Shown here: piece by piece, positions 54,301 through 62,741 of the stretch
Layout of the letters: each line of letters begins with the position of its first letter
How positions within the stretch are numbered: position 1 is the first letter of the stretch
Program-made: the position numbers and the translations under genes
Assembly (NCBI RefSeq): GCF_000312045.1
Contig: NZ_HE978635.1
Location: 959,296 to 1,023,295 of the forward strand
Direction: 5' to 3'
DNA length: 64,000 bases
From: Noviherbaspirillum massiliense JC206
GTDB taxonomy: Bacteria; Pseudomonadota; Gammaproteobacteria; Burkholderiales; Burkholderiaceae_D
The notes under the pieces: model-generated
Database searches by the model: none
What the model saw: only the letters and a program-made list of their open reading frames with translations
Told to the model about the DNA's origin: nothing

Positions 54301-56183
54301 CCGTAACACACGTCGCCCGCCTTGATGCTGTTACCGGTCGAGGAACCGTTCGCGGCAGTGGGCGATGTCATGGCCCAGAACGTGATGCTGCAGCTGCCCG
54401 CAGTGTTGGCGTTGCTGCGAGCCGGCAGCGTAGCAATCGTGAAGACCGGCGAAGCGTCGCCCGTAGCTCCCGTCACGGCCAGGCCTGAGCAGCCGGTACC
54501 GCTCAGGGCAGGCGTGTAGTTGTTGCCGTTGATCGTCCCGGTCAGGAAAGTCAGTCCGTTGAGCAGGTTGTCCCTGATTGCGACGTTGTTGATCGCTGCG
54601 GGCGAATAGTTTTGTACCGTGACCGTATATTTCACGGGATTGCCCGGCGCAGCCGTAGCCGGGGTGGCAGCTTTCGTCACGCGCAGGTCGTCCGCCACCA
54701 GCAGCGATGCCGAGATCGACTGGCTGACCACTCCGGGCGTAGCCACGCCAACCGCGCCCTGCGCAAGGGTATTGGTATAGGAAATCGGCGTGCCGGCAGT
54801 CTGAACGGTGCCAGTGAAAGTTACGGTCACCGTGCAGGAACCATTGGCGGGAATCGTTCCACCGGTCAGATTGATGCCGGTGGCCCCGGCTGTCGGTGCA
54901 GTTATGCCGCCGGCGCAGGTGGTGGCCCCCCCGGTGACTTTCAAGCCATAGGCAGCATTTCCTATCCCATCGATTGGATCATCGGCGAGGCTGGTAATCG
55001 TCAGCGGATTGCTGCCATCGTTGTACAGCGTGATCGTCAGGCTGTCCGTCTGGCCGCTGGCAAGTGAAGCATGCGCAAACGCTTTCGCCACCCGCAGGGG
55101 CGATTTCACCGTGACGCTCGCAGTCGCATTGGCTGCGGCGGGAATGCCGAGATCGTTGCTGAAATCGCTAGTGGCGCTGATGGTATTGGTCTGGGCTGGC
55201 GGCGAATAAACCGAGTTGGTATGGGCTGCTTCCACGCTGACGGTGAAGCTGCAGCTGCCATTGGCCGCGCCCGACTTTGCAGGCACGGTGCCGGTGCCCG
55301 TGATCGAAGTGGCTCCTGCGACGGGATTGAACGCGGGCGCCGCGCCGCCGTTGTTGCAGCTCGCGCTTGCCCCCGGAACGGCCGCCACCTTGATGATGGC
55401 GGCCCCACCCAACTGGGGGAAGGCGTCGACGATGCTGAAATTCGGAATCGGCACCGGATTGGAATTGCTGACTGTAACCGTCAGGGTGGTGGTGGCGCCG
55501 CCAAGTATCAGGGTCGACGAACCAAAACTCTTGGCCAGCGTGGGTTTGGCAAGTGCATTGACATTGACGCTCTGGTTGACCGCGCCGGAATTGGCCACGA
55601 CCGCACCATCATTACCCGTCACCGCGCCGCTGGCGATCAAGTAGGTGTAGGTCGCAACACCGCCGCTCGACGTGCCTGCCGTCACCGGAATGATGATGTT
55701 GCAACTGCCGTCGGTATTGTTTGCCCGCGCCGGGATGACGCCGCCTGTCAATGCCACTGTCTGGGTACCGGCGACGGCCGTCAGCGTCCCGGTGCCGGCC
55801 GAAGTGCTCGGTCCGCTCGGGTCGGTGCAGGTATAGGTTGGCGTGCCGGCGACCTTCAGTCCATTGGGCAGTGTGCCCGGGAGGCTGTTGCTGAAAGCGA
55901 CGTTATTGACGGCCGAAGCGGGATTGCTGTTGGACAGGGTGATCCTGAGTTCGGTGACTTCGCCGGGATAAATATTGGTCGGCTTGCCGGCGTTGAGCGT
56001 TACGGACGCGCTCAATGCCGCCACTGCCTGCGTCGCAGGCGCAAGCAGCAGTACGGCCAGTCCCGCCCTGGCCAGCGTTTGCAGGAGGGAGGGTGCCGTG
56101 TTTCGGGCTTCCTTGCGGCTGGGTTGAACGGAATGCGAATGGACGGCCGAAGCCGGGCAGGCTTGCGCAATGGGGGCGGGCAT
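48360..56183 (-). CDS. 2607-aa DUF11/SdrD-B repeat surface protein
   Basis: This giant protein has an N-terminal signal-type helix (LARAGLAVLLLAPATQAVAA) preceded by a 37-residue n-region. About nine DUF11-like units follow to about residue 1350 (for example PGNPVKYTVTVQNYSPAAIN, then VAIRDNLLNG). SdrD-B-like Ig folds come next (INGTVFFDQNNNGVQNGADT, LSGRIFLDYNNDGLTNGGDH, VQGTVWGDANHNRALDAGEK), interleaved with two more DUF11 units and a final SdrD-B unit (IIGKVFDDRNANGYQDKGEP). The C-terminal 150 residues recall an OmpA fold (ARLDQLIAQLKARPSVLRIA). SdrD-B units with DQNNNG/DYNNDG loops bind calcium in staphylococcal adhesins. Adhesin function is inferred. Confidence 0.85.
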   Translation of the reverse strand: MPAPIAQACPASAVHSHSVQPSRKEARNTAPSLLQTLARAGLAVLLLAPATQAVAALSASVTLNAGKPTNIYPGEVTELRITLSNSNPASAVNNVAFSNSLPGTLPNGLKVAGTPTYTCTDPSGPSTSAGTGTLTAVAGTQTVALTGGVIPARANNTDGSCNIIIPVTAGTSSGGVATYTYLIASGAVTGNDGAVVANSGAVNQSVNVNALAKPTLAKSFGSSTLILGGATTTLTVTVSNSNPVPIPNFSIVDAFPQLGGAAIIKVAAVPGASASCNNGGAAPAFNPVAGATSITGTGTVPAKSGAANGSCSFTVSVEAAHTNSVYSPPAQTNTISATSDFSNDLGIPAAANATASVTVKSPLRVAKAFAHASLASGQTDSLTITLYNDGSNPLTITSLADDPIDGIGNAAYGLKVTGGATTCAGGITAPTAGATGINLTGGTIPANGSCTVTVTFTGTVQTAGTPISYTNTLAQGAVGVATPGVVSQSISASLLVADDLRVTKAATPATAAPGNPVKYTVTVQNYSPAAINNVAIRDNLLNGLTFLTGTINGNNYTPALSGTGCSGLAVTGATGDASPVFTIATLPARSNANTAGSCSITFWAMTSPTAANGSSTGNSIKAGDVCYGSGATCNGGDSVNTSTNRIEPTSGTVTTTVLSASKNFNPVGPLSEGTISTMTITLTNQSANPLTDVSISDNLPMAASGGQLRIASPANAATTCGSPTITAAPGSSSLTMNGGTVPARASNGTGTAGTCFIKVDVIGPAGSYPNTATAAATETYSNGTTHSVGPVSTNTATLIYNSALSAAKTFSPASVSSGGRSTVRVRLNNTGAVALTNVSVTDPLPAGMVLASPANAYTTCAGASSTTAVSGAGSASMSSAAIAGGGGCEFLFDVVVTGSANWVNTIPAGNITADGGVRNVLAVSGTLNYSAPTSLSVATSTNPSTLTFPGQVSQLSVTITNGSQAVTNLRLTDYFTANGTAASAPNGMIVAPTPGVSTNCPGGVVSAVAGGSSVAVSGVALAADASCTVNVNVTSSAVGGITNYIPAGAIVTDQGLSNNGQATTSLATQSNIGVVKQFTPNVVAPGERSRLRITFLNPTNMPMANLAVTDTLPAGVTVPSGANPVSTCAGAAVSAPTSGQVQVTGGSIAAASGGVSASCYAEIDVLPAAQGDYVNTIPAGGVTASAGGSPATNSQPTSDTLRAKASLIVHKAIALKTLDTGNPYGFTTGSAVSTPGTAVTLTIRLDNPNAAPLTGAAFTDALPAGLVVAAVPNAATTCTGGTVVTTPSAISLRLAGGTIPASGYCTVTVDVLSNISGTYTSGIASGGVTTSEGVVNAEATTAQLVVSTPPTVRKQFAPAVIYPNGTSTLTIFLGNDNSSAITLSSALTDTLPMAPGNLVVAPVPNIAKTCPGTVTAAAGSGTVTYASGATIPAGGCSISVNVTGATSGEHINTIPAGALQTSLGNNQQPANAALAISTMGYVAGKVFKDNSLVPNGSYDSGVDAPIAGASIELHGGSTCGGALIASTTTDALGNYLFAGLTAGTYSVCEPVQPTGTVNGIASAGGIVSSGGSTGTRGTPANPTASTSQITGIVLNGDGSAGAISGSDNNNFAEVVLSEINGTVFFDQNNNGVQNGADTGIAGVAIELLNNTGSVMASTATDAAGQYRFTGLQPGTYSVRQPAQPAGSSNGLTVAGVVLNGGTAGTASAPTALPSVIANLALPPNTVATGNNFAELPNGRTLSGRIFLDYNNDGLTNGGDHGIGGQTVELAGTDINGNPVTASAATAADGTYTFANLPEGSYTATQPSQPTGTVNGITTAGSTGGTATATGITPSRIASISLTGANTVSANNNFAEAPGPAPDLAIAKTHSPVSFGAGAKTGYYTITVSNIGAAATTAPVTVVDTLPAGMSPVELPAGAWTCSSAAPTVSCTSNAVIAAGTSAAPLVLRVAVASGLAGQILTNTATVAGGGEPVGFDGNNSASDPTVISDAATVQGTVWGDANHNRALDAGEKGVAGWMAELLLNGVVVDSARTGTNGGYAFGGIAPGSGYQIRFRNPDNGIVYGRPVPNESATAFANGVVSTANPGGADNADGTLQNLVLLAGANIAQQSLPLDPSGVVYDAVTRKPVSGATVTLSAPGLLPSHVVGNSLTQTTGADGSYQFLLLAGAPAGSTVYTLAATPPAGYLPTQSALIPPCAVTLAVGSAPPDAALVQNSNLPPPNGMPAHDPAACPTASGALAGGAGTTQYYTRLSFASLSGASNLVNNHIPVDPILGGAIFMTKNTPLVNVARGDLVPYTVTATNTLAAGLTNISLQDVIPAGFRYRSGSATLNGSHVEPAVSGRTLSWPNQSFAAGERKTLKLILLVGSGVGEGEYVNQAWSINSIVDSPVSNIASASVRVVPDPTFDCSDIIGKVFDDRNANGYQDKGEPGIANVRVVTARGLLVTTDAEGRFHVACAAIPQADRGSNFVMKLDDRSLPSGYRITTENPRAVRVTTGKMAKINFGATVHRVVRLELGSAAFVDDGTELQPPYAARLDQLIAQLKARPSVLRIAYRRSGEPEASAKRRLEAVTQRIQSLWQARGKNQQKDKEADSIHPLVIESEMEEVK

Positions 56184-56456
56184 GATGGGAACGGGAGCGA
56201 TGATGGGGTGTTGCGGGCTGGGGTGTTTCCAAAAGGAAACGAATCATGTCAAGCTTGAAAGGCTATTTCTTTGATGCAAATCAAATCGCGCAAAGTCTAA
56301 GGGGGCGCTCCTGGACTTGAAGCAGAAAAGAGACACGGGGAATTGGCTCAATTGCAGGCTTTACCGGCGCGAAAATATGGCCTTGCCGCACTTGGGCAGT
56401 CGCCGCAAAGCTGCGGCGCAGGAGCGAATGGAAAGAGCAGGAAGTGGAAGCGGAGG
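56184..56456. other. promoter region of the giant surface protein and end of the GGDEF gene
   Basis: The 273-base gap contains the FNR-type box at 56271-56284. A short hairpin (CGCCGCA / TGCGGCG, about 56401-56418) lies downstream of the GGDEF gene's stop but has no T run. Confidence 0.5.
56271..56284 (-). promoter_or_regulatory. FNR/Dnr-type operator upstream of the giant surface-protein operon
   Basis: TTGATGCAAATCAA is a perfect TTGAT-N4-ATCAA box. It lies 88-101 bases upstream of the ATG at 56183. The symmetry extends one base on each side (TTTGAT / ATCAAA). Confidence 0.65.
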
Positions 56457-58073
56457 TCAGCCTGCCCGCGCCGACTTTTCCACCCGGTTGCGCCCCAGCC
56501 GCTTGGCGTCCAGCAGGGCTTCGTCGGCGGCTTCGGTGAGGCCGGCGGCGGTATCGATCACGGGATAGGAAGCGACGCCCGCGCTGAAGCTGGCGTACAG
56601 TGCGCCGCCGGCATGGCTGTGCGGCAGCGCTGAAAAATCTTCGCGGATGCGGTCGATCACCACCTTGGCCTGGTCGGCGCCGACGTCGGGCAGCGCGACC
56701 ATGAATTCCTCGCCGCCGTAGCGGCCGATCAGGTCGGTCGCGCGCAGCCGGCCCTTGAGCAGCCAGGCCAGGCCCCGGATCACCTGGTCACCCACCGGAT
56801 GGCCGTAGGTATCGTTGATCGATTTGAAATGGTCGATGTCGATCATCGCCACCGTCAGCATGCCCTGCCCTGCACGCTGGCTGACCATGGCATTCAGGCG
56901 CGACTTGGCCGCGGTATGGTTGAGCAGATTGGTCAGGCCGTCGAGCCGCGAGGAGCGCTGGGTTTCGCGGAAGCGCTCGATCCGGGTCTTGACCACGGCG
57001 GCCAGCAGCACCGGGTTGAACGGCTTGCTCAGGAACTGGTCGCCGCCCAGGCGCAGCGCTTCGACCTGCATCGCCACCTCGGCTTCGCCCGACAGGTAGA
57101 CGACGGGCAGCGACTTGTAGGCTGCCATCTGGCGCAGCACCCGCGTCGCTTCGACGCCATTGAAGTGCGGCATGTACATGTCCATCAGCACCAGGTCGGG
57201 ACGATAGGATTCCAGCACTTCGAGCAGGCGGCTCGGATCGCTGATGGTCCGGGTATCGATGCCATGCTGCTCCAGGGTGCGCTGGATCAGCGCCACCGCC
57301 ACCCGCGAATCCTCGACCACCAGTACGCGGTACTGCTCCTGCTCGGTGGTCTGCACCAGGTCGAGGATGGAATTGATGACGGTGGATGGCGGTTCGTCCG
57401 CCGGGATGGTGGCGTCGATGCCGGCGCGCATCAGGGCCACGATGGGTTCGATCGCCGGCTGCACGCCGAGGTACAACAGCTGGCTGGCGGGGCAACTGGC
57501 GCGGATCGCGCCGATAGAGGCCATTTCTTCCGGACTGGCATGGGCACCGGAGGCGATGAACAGCGCGGCCAGCGGCTTGTCGTCGGGCAGCTGCATCGCG
57601 CCCCACTCCAGGTCGAAGACCTTGAATCCGAAGAACTTGAGCTGGCGGGCGAGCGCATCGGCCGCTTCGCGCCTGTCGGCTGCGGCAATCATCCAGACCG
57701 AACGCGGCTTGACCCAGCCGCTGTCGGACAGCGTGACCTTGGGCTCGTCGGCGCGGCGCGCGGCAGGCGCGGACTGCGAGGTCGCGACCGAGCCGAGCAG
57801 CGCATCCAGCTGGCGCTGCAGCGAGACCGCGTCGGGCTGCGCAATCGGATGGGTGGAGGGATCGCCGAGCTTGGCCAGCACCGCGTTTTCCAGGCCTTCG
57901 GAAAGACGCATCAGTCCCGGCAGGCGCAGGCGGTTGAGATGTTCGGCCAGGCTGTTGACGGCCACCGCGAATTCGATGAACTGGTCGAAACTGCCTTCGG
58001 CGAGGTAACGGTCCCAGCGTGTACGCAGGATATGCAGGCGGTCTTCGATCGAGTGGGCTGGGAGCGCGTTCAT
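56457..58073 (-). CDS. diguanylate cyclase with a receiver domain
   Basis: This 538-aa protein has an unassigned N-terminal part, a receiver-like domain without a full acidic pocket (about 140-265, including ADRREAADALARQLKFFGFK), a canonical receiver (VLVVEDSRVAVALIQRTLEQ with phospho-acceptor Asp in PDLVLMDMYMPHFNG), and a GGDEF domain (DGLTNLLNHTAAKSRLN, GRYGGEEFMVALPDVG). GGEEF is a catalytically competent A-site, and RATD five residues before it is an inhibitory I-site. It makes c-di-GMP. Its position next to the surface-protein operon suggests control of adhesion. ATG at 58073. Confidence 0.93.
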   Translation of the reverse strand: MNALPAHSIEDRLHILRTRWDRYLAEGSFDQFIEFAVAVNSLAEHLNRLRLPGLMRLSEGLENAVLAKLGDPSTHPIAQPDAVSLQRQLDALLGSVATSQSAPAARRADEPKVTLSDSGWVKPRSVWMIAAADRREAADALARQLKFFGFKVFDLEWGAMQLPDDKPLAALFIASGAHASPEEMASIGAIRASCPASQLLYLGVQPAIEPIVALMRAGIDATIPADEPPSTVINSILDLVQTTEQEQYRVLVVEDSRVAVALIQRTLEQHGIDTRTISDPSRLLEVLESYRPDLVLMDMYMPHFNGVEATRVLRQMAAYKSLPVVYLSGEAEVAMQVEALRLGGDQFLSKPFNPVLLAAVVKTRIERFRETQRSSRLDGLTNLLNHTAAKSRLNAMVSQRAGQGMLTVAMIDIDHFKSINDTYGHPVGDQVIRGLAWLLKGRLRATDLIGRYGGEEFMVALPDVGADQAKVVIDRIREDFSALPHSHAGGALYASFSAGVASYPVIDTAAGLTEAADEALLDAKRLGRNRVEKSARAG

Positions 58074-58185
58074 GGCTGTCCGTCGGATAGGCCTTGAGAT
58101 TATCGCGGAACCCTGTCCGGGAAGCAACGACAGTTTCGCGCCAAGCGCCCGATCCGGCGCCCGATCTCGCGCCCTGCCCGTCGCT

Positions 58186-61100
58186 TCAGGAAGCGCCGGA
58201 CGTCACCCTGAGTCTTTCCACGATTTCGAGCAGCGCATCGAGCGACACCGGCTTGCTCATGTGAGCCGAAAATCCCGCCTCCAGCGCATGCCGGGCATCC
58301 GCTTCACGTCCCAGCCCGGTGAGCGCAACCGCCGGCACAACCCGGTAAGCGGGCAGGCGGCGCACTTCCCGGATGAATTGATAGCCATCCATTCCCGGCA
58401 TCGCGATATCGGACAGGATGACATCGACCGCACTGCCTGCAAGGACCCCGAGTGCCGCCTGGGCGCTGGTAGCGCAAAGCACTTCCGCGCCTTCTGCCTG
58501 CAGGAGCATTTCCAGCGCCTCCACCACCTCGGCGAGATCGTCGAGCACGAGAACCCTGGCGCCCGCGAGGCGGTTCCCCTGCAATGGCGCAGCCGATTCC
58601 GCGGCTGAGCCGGAGTGTTCCTGCAAAGGCAGCCAGATGCTGAAACGCGAGCCTTTTCCCGGCCCCTCGGAGGCGGCCTCGACGCGTCCGCCATGCAGGT
58701 CGGTCAGCTGCTTCACCAGGGCCAGGCCGATGCCCAGTCCGCCCTTGTTGCGGGTGGTGGCCGGGGCCGCCTGCCGGAAGATGTCGAACACGTGCGGCAG
58801 GAATTCGGGGGCTATCCCCTGCCCGCTGTCGGCCACGTCCAGCCGCGCCATGCCGTCTTCCCGGCTGACGCTGACGGCGATGCTGCCTCCGGCCGGCGTG
58901 AACTTCACCGCATTGCTGAGCAGGTTCCAGACGATCTGCTCGGTCCGCACATGGTCGGCCCGCACGAACACGGGAGAGTCGGCGCCGCTTACCGTGATCT
59001 GCAGCCCCGCCGCGGACGCGTCACTCCGCATGACTTCGGCAATGGACTCGATCACTGCCGACAGGTTGACCTCGCCCATGGTCAGCGCCAGCTTGCCGGT
59101 GCTGAGGCGGGAAAGGTCGAGCAGGTCGTCGATGATCTTTGCCTGGCTGAGGACCGAGCGCTGGATGATGCCCGCGGCCTTCATGCCGGCCGGCGAATTG
59201 CGCACCTCCGGCAGGCGCGCCAGCATTTCCGCATTGATGTTGATGAGGTTGAGCGGCTGCTTCAGTTCATGCGACATCACTGCCAGGAACTGGTCTTTCT
59301 GGATGCTCTCCTCCTGCGCCTCGGCTCGTTCGCGGCTGAGTTGCGCTTCGCGCTGGCTTTCGGCCTGCTTGCTGCTGGTCAGGTCGCGCGCAATCCAGGC
59401 AAAGCCGTCGAAGCCGCCGTCGCGCAACTGCGTCATGACGCCGCTGCAGAACAGCCTGCTGCCATCCTTGCGCAGCTGCCAGCGCTCGCCCGCCGCACTG
59501 CCCTGTTCGCACGCCAGCCTTCTTTCCTCGTCCGGCACGCCGGCGGCGATGTCTTCCGGAAGGAAGATCACATCGCTGCTCTTGCCGAGCATTTCTTCCT
59601 CGGTGAAGCCGAACATGCGCTGCGCGCCCTGGTTCCAGCTCGTGACCCGGCCTTGCTTGTCCGTGGTGATGATGGCGTAATCCCGGGTGCTCTCCGCCAC
59701 CAGCCGCATTCGCTCCTCGCCGGCACGCACCTTTTCCTCGGCTTCGCGCCGGCGGGTGATGTCGATGAAGGTCATGACCGCGCCCTCGATGCGGTCGTCC
59801 GTGGTGCGGTAGGGAAGGATGCGCACGATGTAGTAGCGGCCATCGTTGCTGTGCACTTCGCGCTCGACCAGGCGCAGCGACGCGAAGGTGTCGGCCACAT
59901 CCCCGGCCAGCCGGTCGTATTCCAGGCGGTTGCTGATGTCGAGCAGGGGCCGGCCGATGTCGGACGGAATGATGCTGAAGATGTCGGTCGCGCGCGGCGT
60001 ATAGCGCTTGATGCGCATGCCGCGGTCGACGAAGACGGTCGCGATATCGGTGGAGGCGATCAGGTTGTTCAGGTCGTCGTTGATCTTGCCGGTTTCCTCG
60101 ACCTTCATCTTCAGTTCGTAGTTGACAGTCACCAGCTCTTCATTGGCCGACTGCAGTTCTTCCTTGCTGGTTTCCAGCTCTTCCGTGGCGGAGCGCAATT
60201 CCTCGTTGATCGCCTGCAGCTCTTCATTGGATGCCTTCAGCTCTTCGGTCGACACTTCAGAATGCTCGACGGTTTCCTGAAGCTGTTCCTTGGTGCGCTG
60301 CAGCTCTTCCTCCAGCTGCGCCATGACGACATCCTTGCGCTCGCCGCCGGGCTGCGCAGTGTCGGTCATGGTCTCTTCGATTTCGTCGAACGACACCAGC
60401 ACGAGGTCCGCATCCGCTTCGTCGTCGTGGAAGGGCCGGACCACCATGTTGACCCAGTAAGCCTTGTCGTCACGCTTGACCTGGACCCGGCGCGCCTCGA
60501 CGCCCTTGCCGTGCTGGGTGGCCTGGTACAGGGCGGTCCGCAGTTCCACCCTCAGTTCGGGCAGCACCAGCGAAATCAGGTTGCTGGACGGTTCGCCGCC
60601 GATGTGGCGCAGGAATTTTCCCGCTTGCTCCGAGATGTGGACGATATTTGCGTCGCGGTTGACGATGACGCTGGGCGGCGCAAACCGCGCCACCGCCCGC
60701 TGGTGGACATCGGCAAACGAGTACTTGCGCCTGTTGGGCGGCGGCGCCTCCTGGAACAGGTGGGGACGCGCCACCGGCTGCATCGGCATGGACAGCGGAT
60801 GGCGGGTCGCCTGCGTGAGCACATTGGCGCGGTAGATCCGGTTCTTCTTGTCGACCGGCGTGAAGAAGTCCGCGACGGCGTCCGCCGATTCGGAACTGCC
60901 GAGGAACAGGTAGCCGCCCGGCTTCAGGGCGAAGTGGAACATTTCCAGGATCTGGCTCTGCACCTCGCGGCTGAGGTAGATCAGGAGATTCCTGCAGGTG
61001 ATCAGGTCCAGCTTGGAAAATGGCGGATCCTTCAGCAGGTTGTGCGAGGCAAACAGGACTCGGTCGCGCACGATTTTCTTGACCCGGTAGCGCTGGCCTT

Positions 61101-62322
61101 CCTTGCTGAAATACTGCTGCAGCCGGGAGGACGAGACGTCCGTCCCGATCGATTCCAGGTAGAGGCCGGCGCGTGCGCTCTTGATCGCCCCCTCATCGAT
61201 GTCGGTTGCAAAGACCTGGATGTCGGGCGGCGAGGAAAGCGCATTCGCCTGATCGGAAAGCAGCATCGCAACCGAATAGGCTTCTTCGCCGCTCGCGCAT
61301 CCGGCCACCCAGACCCGCACCTGGTCGGTGCCATGCCGGCCGTGGAACAGCGCCGGCACCACTTCCCGTTCGAGCGCGTCGAACGCATCCCGGTCACGGA
61401 AAAAGTTGGTGACGCCGATCAGCAGGTCGTCCAGCAAGGCTTTGGATTCGTTCGCGTCTTCCTTGAGGAAGTCACGATAGGCGGGCAGGTTGGGCAATCC
61501 GCGCACCTGCAGGCGGCGCTCGATGCGGCGGATCACGGTCGCCCGTTTGTAATGGCGGAAATCGTGTCCGGTATGCGCGCGCAGGATCGTGATGATGTCC
61601 TGCAGCGCCTCTTCCGCCTGCCGCGCCGGTTCGGGCGCGGCAGGCTCGATGACCGGCATGTCGCGCCTGTCCGCGGCCGGAAGTTCCAGCCGCTGCATAT
61701 TGGCCCAGATGTCGAGCAGCTTTTGCGGCATCTCGACTGCCGGCATGACGAAATCGACGACCCCGGCATCGATCGCGGCGCGCGGCATGCCGTCGTATTC
61801 CGCATCGTCGGGGTTCTGCGCCAGCACGACGCCTCCCTGTTCCTTGACGCGGGCCAGGCCGACGGCTCCATCGGCGCCGCTTCCCGACAGCACGATCGCG
61901 ACCGAGCGTTCCTTGTGCACTTCCGCCAGGCTCCGGAAGAACAGGTCGATCGCGACGTTCTGACTGTGCGGGCGGCTCGCGTCCTCCACCTGCAGATGGC
62001 CGTCATTCATCACCAGATTCTTGTTCGGCGGGATCACGTACACATGGTTGGGAACGATGTTGACCTGGCCCGTCACCTGCTGCACCGGCATCCGGGTCGC
62101 CGCCTGCAGCACGCTGGCGGCATTGCTTTCATGCGTCGGCGAGAGATGCAGGATGACGACAAAGGCCATGCCGTTATTCGAAGGCATTTCCCGGAAAAAT
62201 TGCAGCAGCGCCTGCAGGCCGCCGGCAGATGCGCCAAGTCCGACTACAGGGAAACGCAAGCTGCTCGGCATGAGGCTCTTGTCATTGGCCGGCACCGGCG
62301 CGGAGGATATCTGCTCTTCCAT
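58186..62322 (-). CDS. CheB-CheR-PAS-histidine kinase-receiver fusion
   Basis: This 1378-aa protein has, in order, a CheB methylesterase (GLGASAGGLQALLQFF, VILHLSPTHES, LSGSGADGAVGL), a CheR methyltransferase (HDFRHYKRATVIRRIERRLQ, WVAGCASGEEAYSVAMLL), a PAS-like segment, a long coiled coil of heptads (EELKASNEELQAINEELRSA), two PAS domains, HisKA (FLAVMSHELKQPLNLI), HATPase (GLGIGLALVKQL) and a C-terminal receiver (VLVLDDLAEVVEALEMLL, DVILSDIAMPGMDGYQF). All catalytic residues seem present. The start is taken as the ATG at 62322; a GTG at 62373 is also open. It lies 112 bases upstream of the GGDEF gene on the same strand. Confidence 0.93.
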   Translation of the reverse strand: MEEQISSAPVPANDKSLMPSSLRFPVVGLGASAGGLQALLQFFREMPSNNGMAFVVILHLSPTHESNAASVLQAATRMPVQQVTGQVNIVPNHVYVIPPNKNLVMNDGHLQVEDASRPHSQNVAIDLFFRSLAEVHKERSVAIVLSGSGADGAVGLARVKEQGGVVLAQNPDDAEYDGMPRAAIDAGVVDFVMPAVEMPQKLLDIWANMQRLELPAADRRDMPVIEPAAPEPARQAEEALQDIITILRAHTGHDFRHYKRATVIRRIERRLQVRGLPNLPAYRDFLKEDANESKALLDDLLIGVTNFFRDRDAFDALEREVVPALFHGRHGTDQVRVWVAGCASGEEAYSVAMLLSDQANALSSPPDIQVFATDIDEGAIKSARAGLYLESIGTDVSSSRLQQYFSKEGQRYRVKKIVRDRVLFASHNLLKDPPFSKLDLITCRNLLIYLSREVQSQILEMFHFALKPGGYLFLGSSESADAVADFFTPVDKKNRIYRANVLTQATRHPLSMPMQPVARPHLFQEAPPPNRRKYSFADVHQRAVARFAPPSVIVNRDANIVHISEQAGKFLRHIGGEPSSNLISLVLPELRVELRTALYQATQHGKGVEARRVQVKRDDKAYWVNMVVRPFHDDEADADLVLVSFDEIEETMTDTAQPGGERKDVVMAQLEEELQRTKEQLQETVEHSEVSTEELKASNEELQAINEELRSATEELETSKEELQSANEELVTVNYELKMKVEETGKINDDLNNLIASTDIATVFVDRGMRIKRYTPRATDIFSIIPSDIGRPLLDISNRLEYDRLAGDVADTFASLRLVEREVHSNDGRYYIVRILPYRTTDDRIEGAVMTFIDITRRREAEEKVRAGEERMRLVAESTRDYAIITTDKQGRVTSWNQGAQRMFGFTEEEMLGKSSDVIFLPEDIAAGVPDEERRLACEQGSAAGERWQLRKDGSRLFCSGVMTQLRDGGFDGFAWIARDLTSSKQAESQREAQLSRERAEAQEESIQKDQFLAVMSHELKQPLNLININAEMLARLPEVRNSPAGMKAAGIIQRSVLSQAKIIDDLLDLSRLSTGKLALTMGEVNLSAVIESIAEVMRSDASAAGLQITVSGADSPVFVRADHVRTEQIVWNLLSNAVKFTPAGGSIAVSVSREDGMARLDVADSGQGIAPEFLPHVFDIFRQAAPATTRNKGGLGIGLALVKQLTDLHGGRVEAASEGPGKGSRFSIWLPLQEHSGSAAESAAPLQGNRLAGARVLVLDDLAEVVEALEMLLQAEGAEVLCATSAQAALGVLAGSAVDVILSDIAMPGMDGYQFIREVRRLPAYRVVPAVALTGLGREADARHALEAGFSAHMSKPVSLDALLEIVERLRVTSGAS

Positions 62323-62741
62323 GGCAATCTGCGACTTGGCAATTTTGAAATCCTGAAGCTTACCGCATTTCACTTTGGCAGCGACGGGATGCGGTCCTCA
62401 TGCTGGCTGGCTGCTCGTTCGCGCCCTTTTGTAGCAATTCATGCAAATCCTGCGCCTGCCTGAAGGGTAGACGACAGTGACACCAGCATCAATCACGCAC
62501 ACGGGCACGGCAATCCTGTCTTGCGGAAAACATGACCGATATCAAACGAGGCTTTGCTCTGTAGGAAAACCCTGAATCACTGCTCTCTTCCCTGACCTTG
62601 CATTTCATCCAACGCCGATTTTGCCGACCAGATCAAATCGCCATAATGCAGGTCATCGATTGCCTAATTGAAAAAAAGGCATCAAGAAATTTTCTCTCCG
62701 AATATTTCCCTTCCTCTTCCAATTTATAACAAGGAAAAGCA
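62323..62741. other. divergent gap between the CheB-CheR fusion and the FNR-family gene
   Basis: About 420 bases. I see no gene, no perfect FNR box and no sigma-54 site. The right half is AT-rich (62600-62740), as expected for a promoter of the regulator gene. Confidence 0.4.

Noticed and set aside
48360-56183. Repeated sequence pattern suggestive of a tandem-repeat or CRISPR array
   Set aside because: The repetition is at the level of diverged DUF11 and SdrD-B protein domains; there are no identical short repeats with uniform spacers.
58615-62463. 1282-codon plus-strand open frame
   Set aside because: It is the antisense shadow of the CheB-CheR kinase gene; its His/Arg/Val-rich translation has no domain, whereas the minus strand has every catalytic motif.
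62675-62695. TTGA and TCAA near the FNR-family gene as an autoregulatory box
   Set aside because: Half-sites are ten bases apart instead of six and the adjoining bases do not match.
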